In this document: positions 56,570 through 64,000 of the stretch, in pieces
Layout: each line of letters starts with the position of its first letter
How positions within the stretch are numbered: the first letter of the stretch is position 1
Source of the DNA: Tubulanus polymorphus
Taxonomy: Eukaryota; Nemertea; Palaeonemertea; Tubulaniformes; Tubulanidae
Direction of reading: 5' to 3'
NCBI RefSeq assembly: GCF_964204645.1
Contig: NC_134030.1
Location: 20,465,110 to 20,529,109 of the forward strand
DNA: 64,000 nucleotides
Made by a program: the position numbers and the translations under genes
Notes under the pieces: model-generated
Database searches by the model: none
The model's input: the letters and a program-made list of their open reading frames with translations, nothing else
What the model was told of the DNA's origin: nothing

Positions 56570-56874
56570 GTCACCTATTACACATAACAGATCTAGGAAA
56601 TCGCGGGTAATAATAACAGCAGACACCAGTCGTATGAATTCGAATCTCGTTATATCAGCATAGGCCTCACCATATGATAGTTATCACGTAATTGTTTATC
56701 TTTAAATGTTTTACTGTAACGACAATGCAATCAATATGTTCAAATTTCTGGATTGAACCGGAAAAACAGGAAAGTTCAAAGTTTATCTATTAACAGACAG
56801 CTAAACATTGACTTCTCATTGCGCAGGTCGGGAGCTTGTTAACTGGCAGATTACCCAGTCGTGCAGGCCGTTTC

Positions 56875-57062
56875 AAGTTATTTATACAAGACCAAAACAA
56901 TAGAAACAGAGTGAGTAATTGAAATGTTGAAAGGGGAATAGATTAAAGTAAAGACGTAACAGCTGGAAAATAATGGTAAAGTTAGCAAGGGCAAGGGACA
57001 AAAACTGATTAAAGTAATTAGAAAATAAGTCCTCTTTTTGGCTGTAAATATTGTGGGATTTC
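56875..57062 (-). mobile_element. PLE 3'-UTR fragment upstream of D'
   Basis: Matches 22530-22640 (TACAAGACCAAAACAATAGA, GGGGAATAGATTAAAGTAA) and ends in ATTGTGGGATTTCTTG, the complement of the PLE terminal AGAAATCCCACAAT. No coding part remains. Confidence 0.7.
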
Positions 57063-57178
57063 TTGCTTAGGGTCAGTCATGCTCTCTGGGCGGTCTTCAG
57101 TCGTAGAAGATCGACGTGACTCTCTATGCCTGGTCGGAAGTCACGCGCAAACAGCGAATGATCCGTCCCTATATTCAC

Positions 57179-60100
57179 CGGTTCCTGAACTTCGCTGAAA
57201 AAGCTGAATCACTGAAACGCTGAAACGCTGAAATAAAAACGCTGAAATTTCAGGGAATTTCCGAAAAACGCCGAAATTTCAGGGAATTCCCGAAAAACGC
57301 TGAAATCGTGCTAGGTACCAACAATACACGTTTGAAATATTTTCCGGGCCGGTGTCCGCTGCCGAGTCCTGAACCGTGTTTTAGTCTCTACCTTCGGTTA
57401 CAGAGACACGCATGGACAGTATGTGTGGAGTATACTTCTAGAGGGCCACTTGTTGGGACAAATTAATTCGCTTGAAATCCGGATTTTTAATGCATACAGG
57501 CAGCATAATGAGGAAAACCCATTCACAAACCGTGCAAGCCAACTTAAACACTATGCTCAATATTCCCTGCAAGACGCAAAATATCTTATTTGAACGTTCA
57601 TGTATAAAACATGGAGCAACTTTTCTTTTGTCAAAACGTTGATGGGCGACGGACTATGTCACTATGGTATTCTCTGAAGGAGGTAAATTAAATTTGACAG
57701 CTAGTTATATAAATGATGCAGCTTTTGGACAAAAGGGATCTAACTAAATTTCTTTTTAATTCACTGTGGAATGGAATGGATTGACGCCTATGGCATGCAG
57801 TAGGCCCCTATGTATGGGTCATACTGATTAGCGTCAACCAATTAATCTAAATCGGGCTAACCATTCAACAACTGTGAATAATTTATTTGCTGTGGCGTGA
57901 TAATAATTAGTTTTTTTGAAGAAATGACATACCAACTGTTAGAAAAATGTACCGATTCTTATTTTTAGACTACTACTGAATCTATAAAAGGAGGAGTCAT
58001 AGACAAAGTTGATTTGCTTAGCTGGTGACACTTCTTGTCAAGTACATCATCTCAAGTACTGGGTGTTTTGTAAGTTTAATTTCAGTATTTATTTACTAAG
58101 TGCTGTTCACTCGGACCTCAGTGCTTTCAAACTAGGCCCACCCCATAGGCTATACAGTCCAGGGTGTATTAGCCACTATTCTTTTATATCCGACTAAAAT
58201 GCACCTTTTTCTATTTATAGATTCAGGCTTAGAATGTGCAAATTTTTTGAGATACTGAGAAATCAGATGGCACCAGTAAACTTCAACTGCGAAATTTGCA
58301 GCAGGATAGCTGAACGACACAATTTTTAAAAATAAAATGGCTATTCGAATGCTATTTCAATAATAACTTGATTCAACCAGAGAGAAATAAGTCAATTGCG
58401 GATGTACAGTACACCCACTTTTCTTCCCTGTTTCCTGGTACCAAATTTTTAGTCTTAAGCTAAGCGATATTCTAAGGTATACTAGTGGATTTCATTAGAA
58501 TATGAAGCAATGGAACCAGAATTCTAGTTAAGCGAACTATTGATTCTGATATAATGTAAGAACTGATTTCCTTTGTATACTCTTGCAGAATGTGTTATGT
58601 ATTATTTCAAGCTGTTAAATAATATAGTTAGACAAATATCCAATTATTGGATCTTTCTTGTTGACTCGTTTAATTTTGTGAGTTAAGAGTTCCAGTCAAT
58701 CCACAATGTGCAGTGCCTAGCCTTCATCTACACTAAAGCCATGCCTGTGTATGGGAAAAAAATATCGTTCGACTCCTATAGGCCAGATACATCAAAGCAT
58801 GCAATACATTGCAGATAGTAGTCTCCGGCAAGTCGAAAGAGAAAGTAAACCAGGTTTTACCCCGTACCCTACCCGGGAACAAAGACACTTAAAGATTCCT
58901 TCCTCCTTGTAGAAATTGTAGAAATATGGCACCCAATTGTAGCAATGCTAAGTACAGTATACTATGACGGTTGAACCTTTATTAACGAATTTCAATGACA
59001 CCGAAAATAGAATCAAAATAATCATTAGTTCCATGCTAGCACTTAATTTGGGTTATCAGGTTCAGCCTAACTGTACTAGGGATTTCAGGTCACGTGATCA
59101 AAATGTGTCATAATTAGCGTTTTCCTCGCTTCAAATTTTTATTCACTCACAAAAAACGCATTTTATATCCGATTGAAACCAAACTTGCTCAGTATGCTCA
59201 ATTTACCGATTATTTGTTGTGGTGTAAATTTCATGAGTGTATCTTGCGTAGTTACAGAGAAATAAATCGTAGTTCAGCGCGCATCGCCGGATTTCTAGGA
59301 AACAAAATGGCGGCCATGTTTGAACGTGCATTTTTCAATCACGTGAAAACCACATGCAATTTTTTAGGTCAAATCCGCAAGCCCGCTGTTGATTGGCTGA
59401 TTATTTGACCTCGGAACATTTTAAAAACATTACTCGGCTATAACGTAGTGGTGCGTACTTTTTTGCCCGGCCGTGTATTTGCTATTTTTAAGCGATGAAC
59501 GTATTTCAAAGCTTCAATATGCGAAAATTATAATAATTGACAAAAAGTACACCCATACGTTTCAAAATTGAATACTTAATTAATCATTTTCTTTAATTAC
59601 TTTTATGATTGATTTAGTAGTCTTTCGCGGATTTTGACCTAAAGTTGGCGAGGTGCTTAAAATTGTTTACATCCGGGTCACTTCCGGCTCCACACCGGCT
59701 GCCAGCTGATCAATTAAAACACTTCCTGGTTCGTTTTTGCTACTCTAAATGGCAATTTAGCAACTAAAACGACAATGTTACTCAATAAATTTATTCTTTA
59801 TTAAGAAATCGGCCAAGTATAAGTAAAATAATGGCTATCGAATGGCAAATTCTTTAGTATTTTCCACCAGAATCCAGGCCTTGTCTTGTGCAAATTTTTT
59901 CCCAAGCAAAAATTTACTTTTCCCAATCTCCTTTGCCTAATAAGTTGAAATATTCATCTTCACAATTAAAGGAAATGCTAGGATAGCTCCTGAAATGAAA
60001 TTTACTTATTTGAGCTTTTTTGACTCGAGGCCTCCTAGGCCTACCACTGCAATGTAACTGCCGCCAGTAGTGCAGTAGGCCTAAAACACCCAATCAATGG

Positions 60101-62025
60101 TTTTTCGAGCCAAATGATGTTGGTCACCTAAATCTAACCTCTCATAGGCCTACGTAGGTCTATCCTCTTGATGTTGTGGAATATATTACTCAAAATCAGA
60201 AAAAAAACTATATAACTAAGGCCTTGAGATTTTGCGTTTTAGTAAAAAAGACTTTCGGCTCCCGAAACCTCCATCAATAGGCAAACCAATACAGCTTTGA
60301 CTTTGATGACTATGAGGTACTAATGTTTCATGGGTGGCCATACTGATGAGTGAAACATTTTATGTTAGGATTATTTTCACTGATCGGCTAGGCCCTACGT
60401 TGTGAAATGATAGATGTGAACACGGATGTCCTAATGTTCATGATTGTGCATCTTATCTTCTGGGATCAATATTTACAGACTAATACTTGTCTAATACATT
60501 CAATTGAGCTAGTTTGTCATCATTCTTATTCAATAGAAGAAACTTCCAGAAAAAAGACCTTTCATTAGATACCAAACATGACATACTTTGTTGAGATTGG
60601 TCACTTCCGATGAAATATCGACATAAAACAAGATGGCCGCCTTCTTGTGAGCCACAATCTGAGATATCATGATAAAGATATTTTTTCGAGATGTCTTTTA
60701 AGGATCTCTGAAAGAATAACAAGGGTTTACACATTCATTTTAATACATTCATTTTTTCTGAACTTGATAAATCTCTTCAAATGATTGTCTGATTCTTCTG
60801 CGGCAAGTGAGGATCTGAAAATATAATGATTATTATTAGTATCTGAGCATCTCAAAATGCAGGAATATGATCTTAGGAACATTGAGATATTCTAGAAGAG
60901 GAATTATTGTTAACAATATAGGCCTAAAGGCCATATCGAATGAGCTATTTACAATTCAGTGGAAGTTAATTAGATTCAAGATGGCCGCCTCAATACTCAC
61001 CTTATGGTTACCACGGTAACCGGTATAACCTAGTTGTTCGATTTCTCCATTGTATTTACCTCAAAATTGATATTGGATGTATTCCAGTATCATTTATCTT
61101 GAAAAAGAAATTCTCATATAGTGTATTAATGGTATTGTAGTATGTATTAATTAGTTAATGAGTATGCAAATTAGCCTAATTTACATATTTGCATAAATAC
61201 TTCTAGAATCTCAATACTCTTTTTACCAACAACGTGCTGAGCAAGTTTGGTTTCAATCGGATAGGAATTTTGGGAGATATATTAGTTTTAATGTTGAATT
61301 TACTACTTTAATCAGGCTAAAAAGCAGTAAAACCTAGACACTTCCTGTCTGACTCTTTAATTGAAAATGAACTAGAGTGTATTGCGCAATCGAATGACAA
61401 ATATACCCCAAATTTCCACCCTTTAATTGCTTATAACTTTTGAACCGCTTGACCGATTTTGATTCTGTAAAGTGCTATATCCTTATGCTATCCCCTTCTT
61501 CATTTTAACCTATTAAAAAGACACATAGGACACATAGAAATTTTCAACCTGAAATCCCTAACTGTACTTTCATTCAGTACGAGACTTGGCAATGATAAGT
61601 TGCAAGAAATCACCAAACATAAGAAAAAATATTGTGAATTAATATTACTGTGATTAAGAATTTATTCAAATGAAGTGATAACTTCATTGTTAGATCGTAC
61701 CGGTATATGCACGTAAAACTATGGCAAAAAACACATCTAACAATCCACGCAATCCGCAATCGATCAAGTCGATCATGACGACGACCTTAGGGCATGTCTC
61801 TGTAACCGAAGGTAGAGCATAAAACACGGTTCAGGACTCGTCAGCGGACACCGGCCCGGAAAACATTTCAAAACGTGTATTGTCGGTACCTAGCACGATT
61901 TCAGCGTTTTTCGGGAATTCCCTGAAATTTCGGCGTTTTTCGGAAATTCCCTGAAATTTCAGCGTTTTTATTTCAGCGTTTCAGCTTTTCAGTGTTTCAG
62001 CTTTTTCAGCGAAGTTCAGGAACCG
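57179..62025. mobile_element. 4.85-kb element with about 232-bp terminal inverted repeats and 9-bp target duplication
   Basis: Left end CGGTTCCTGAACTTCGCTGA (57179) and right end TCAGCGAAGTTCAGGAACCG (to 62025) are inverted, and the match continues to about 57410 and 61793, including stacked AACGCTGAAATTTCAGGGAA motifs. TATATTCAC at 57170-57178 and 62026-62034 is the target duplication. Long TIRs with a 9-bp duplication fit Mutator-like or foldback elements. The interior has no recognisable transposase; an inner inverted pair (ATCCGATTGAAACCAAACTT at 59167 and its complement at 61236) shows nested structure. It separates D' from C'. Confidence 0.88.
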
Positions 62026-62049
62026 TATATTCACGCGACGAAATCTTAG

Positions 62050-62400
62050 ACCGGTCTAAATTTGGTCTTCGTATTCAAATATTCATATTCGTATGCTTTG
62101 AACCGTGTTTTAAACGACACTTGGAGTTTCAGCGTGATGGAATAAAATTCGCAATAAATGTCTAAACCTGACAGAGGATCGAATTGGTCAAATGAAGAAT
62201 TTCTTGCTCTACTTGGAATCTGGAAGCAAAACGTCATCCAGGCCCATACTTAGCAGATGACGACATGTTGCGGGCCCGGTGACAAGTGAGTTTATCAACG
62301 CGTGTCAAAATGCCATATGAACGCTCAAGAAAATTTGGTCCGGTCTAAATTTGGACCGGACTAGGTACGGACCCATTTAGACCGGTCTAACTAGTTGTCG
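62050..62400. repeat. Scattered AGACCGGTCTAAATTTGG palindromic motifs
   Basis: At 62050, 62337, 62352 and 62380 the sequence GACCGGTCTAAATTTGG or its complement recurs, some copies forming ACCGGT-centred palindromes. Possibly remnants of a small foldback element. Confidence 0.5.
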
Positions 62401-62514
62401 TGTGAGCGAACTAGTGTACTAGTTGTATGTTTCTCGTTATAGTGCATTGAAATACAGTGTCAATATTCAATATGCCAAGGCGTCACGTATAACTGCTTAA
62501 AATCCAGTGTCCAG

Positions 62515-62608
62515 TTTTATAGACTGGTATTATCATAAACCCGGGGTTAACTCAATTGAAAATTAATTAAGTTAGCCCCCGGGGTAAAGTTAATACCAAT
62601 CTATAAAA
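62515..62608. repeat. Long imperfect hairpin, about 40-bp arms
   Basis: TTTTATAGACTGGTATTA pairs with TAATACCAATCTATAAAA, and AACCCGGGGTTAACTCAATT with the complement AATTAAGTTAGCCCCCGGGG region. A MITE-like or pre-miRNA-sized foldback. Confidence 0.75.
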
Positions 62609-62917
62609 CCGGGCCCAGGAATCAAATCGTGCTTTTGAAGATTTTTGGGCGTTTTTTTTCTAGCTTAAAATAAGAGGGATTGACCCTATCATTTATTTGG
62701 TTGGTAAATTTCGTTTGATTTCTTTGTTTTGATCGAGTGTCCCTTACAAACCCACCACACCTGCTGGGAGCGAAACAGTTAAAAGATTAAAGATACTGAA
62801 AACTTTAAAGTCGCGCAAAGTTTAAAGTTCGTATGGCATAATTGAAAAATATTTATTTAGGCGACGTTTACGTACCATGATGTCATTCTTTTTGCGATAC
62901 CAACAATAAAGAATAGA

Positions 62918-63005
62918 ATGACGTTCAGTCATTTTGTTTATACCTGGATAGTCTTACTGCTAGTGATTAACGACACAGAAGGGCTTCAAACAAAGATTAA
63001 TTCAG
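62918..63005 (+). CDS. Gene C' exon 1: signal peptide (rest beyond window)
   Basis: 88 bases, MTFSHFVYTWIVLLLVINDT then EGLQTKINS, phase 1 before gtaggt, the same as gene C exon 1. The Ig exons would lie past the window end. Confidence 0.8.
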
Positions 63006-63054
63006 GTAGGTCACTACAGTCATATTTATTGAAAGAATATATCGTTCTCTCAAC

Positions 63055-63955
63055 CTCGCAGTGATTCGAACGCTGCCACATTCTCCCTCACAGGGAATTG
63101 AAACTGATGACATCGTGAGACTCTGCCACATTCTCCTTCGCAGGGAGTTGAACCTGATGACATCATGAGACTCTGCCACATTCTTCTCCCTCACAGGGCG
63201 TTGAACCTGATAACATCGTGAGACTCTGCCACATTCTCCCTCACAGAGATTTGAATCTGATGGCATCGTGAGACTCTGCCACATTCTCCCTCACAGGGAG
63301 TTGAACCCGATGACATCGTGAGACTCTGCCACGTTCCTCCCTCGCAGGGATTCGAACCTGATGACATCGTGAGACTCTGCCACATTCTCCTTCGCAGGGA
63401 GTTGAACCTGATGACATCGTGAGACTCTGCCGCGTTCCTCCCTCACAGGGAGTTGAAACTGATGACATCGTGAGACTCTGCCGCGTTCCTCCCTCACAGG
63501 GAGTTGAAACTGATGACATCGTGAGACTCTGCCACATTCTCCTTCGCAGGGAGTTGAACCTGATAACATCATGAGACTCTGCCACATTCTCCCTCACAGG
63601 GAGTTGAAACTGATGACATCGTGAGACTCTGCCGCGTTCCTCCCTCACAGGGAGTTGAACCTGATAACATCATGAGACTCTGCCACATTCCCCCTCACAG
63701 GGAGTTGAAACTGATGACATCGTGAGACTCTGCCACATTCCATCCTCACAGGGAATTGAACCTGATAACATCATGAGACTCTGTCACATTCTCCCTCACA
63801 GGGAGTTGAACCTGATAACATCATGAGACCCTCCACATTCTCCTTCGCAGGGAGTTGAACCTGATAACATCATGAGAGTCTGTCACATTCTCCCTCACAG
63901 GGAGTTGAACCTGATGACATCATGAGAGTCTGCCACATTCTCCCTCACAGGGAGT
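63055..63955. repeat. Expanded minisatellite in gene C' intron 1, about 52-bp unit, about 17 copies
   Basis: Unit GGGAGTTGAACCTGATGACA, then TCGTGAGACTCTGCCACATT and CTCCCTCACA. It is the same family as 29380-29650 but expanded more than threefold and homogenised. Open frames on the minus strand are repeat artefacts. Confidence 0.95.
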
Positions 63956-64000
63956 TCAACATTATTCAAAAACGAATGTTAATAAACTAGTATGTTTATA

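Noticed and set aside
60480-60734. 84-codon minus ORF inside the long-TIR element as transposase
   Set aside because: No DDE/D, zinc-finger or SWIM-like pattern; too short.
62997-63648. Minus-strand repeat proteins
   Set aside because: Shadow frames of the 52-bp minisatellite in the C' intron.

Overview
The window is animal nuclear DNA, most likely from a marine invertebrate; I cannot assign a phylum. The evidence is short coding exons with GT/AG introns and phase-1 immunoglobulin (Ig) exons, non-LTR retrotransposons of CR1/jockey type, Penelope-like elements (PLEs), DNA-transposon relics, and many mini- and microsatellites. There are no bacterial-style operons.

The host content from about 13 kb onward is a cluster of Ig-domain surface-receptor genes laid out as a head-to-tail duplication of a roughly 32-34 kb unit. 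Unit 1 is gene A (13182-17945, +), gene D (28893-19538, -) and gene C (29234-34577, +, with possible further 3' exons to 41246). Unit 2 is gene B (45511-52531, +, paralogue of A), gene D' (56569-54274, -) and gene C' (62918 onward, +, running off the window). Exon lengths and splice phases agree between the units, so I could build the gene models by hand.

A and B have a signal peptide, one V-like Ig domain, a Thr/Asp-rich stalk, one transmembrane helix and a cytoplasmic tail. The tail carries an ITIM-like YEEL followed by a tandem array of YxxM motifs (YMDM, YMNM, YIDM). YxxM is the class of SH2 site that recruits PI3-kinase p85, and YMNM is the CD28 motif. C is a five-Ig-domain transmembrane protein containing a recent internal duplication of two Ig exons. 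D and D' combine an A/B-type Ig domain with a C-type Ig domain and end in a short hydrophobic tail that suggests GPI anchoring. In unit 1, C and D start 340 bp apart in opposite directions, as if sharing a promoter. The layout suggests a self/non-self or pathogen receptor complex with activating or inhibitory long-tail members and a tailless member. That role is inference.

Damage and turnover are plain. A has a one-base deletion in its Ig exon. In D a TG/CTGT microsatellite has removed the splice donor of intron 1, leaving the intron as an open His/Thr-rich stretch in frame. A LINE insertion older than the duplication cut the tail exon of both A and B.

Region by region: 1-6.1 kb holds a nearly complete LINE and a second, broken one. 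6.1-6.9 kb is an LRR-gene relic. 7.4-8.2 kb is an AT-rich block with two small membrane ORFs. 9.5-12.1 kb is minisatellite, an inverted repeat and a Ty3/gypsy relic. 13-29 kb is genes A and D, with D's large intron filled by PLEs and a TTAA-flanked element. 29-41 kb is gene C and candidate alternative ends. 41-45 kb shows no gene. 45-57 kb is genes B and D'. 57.2-62.0 kb is a 4.85 kb element with long terminal inverted repeats and a 9-bp target duplication. 62.9-64 kb is the first exon of C' and a minisatellite.
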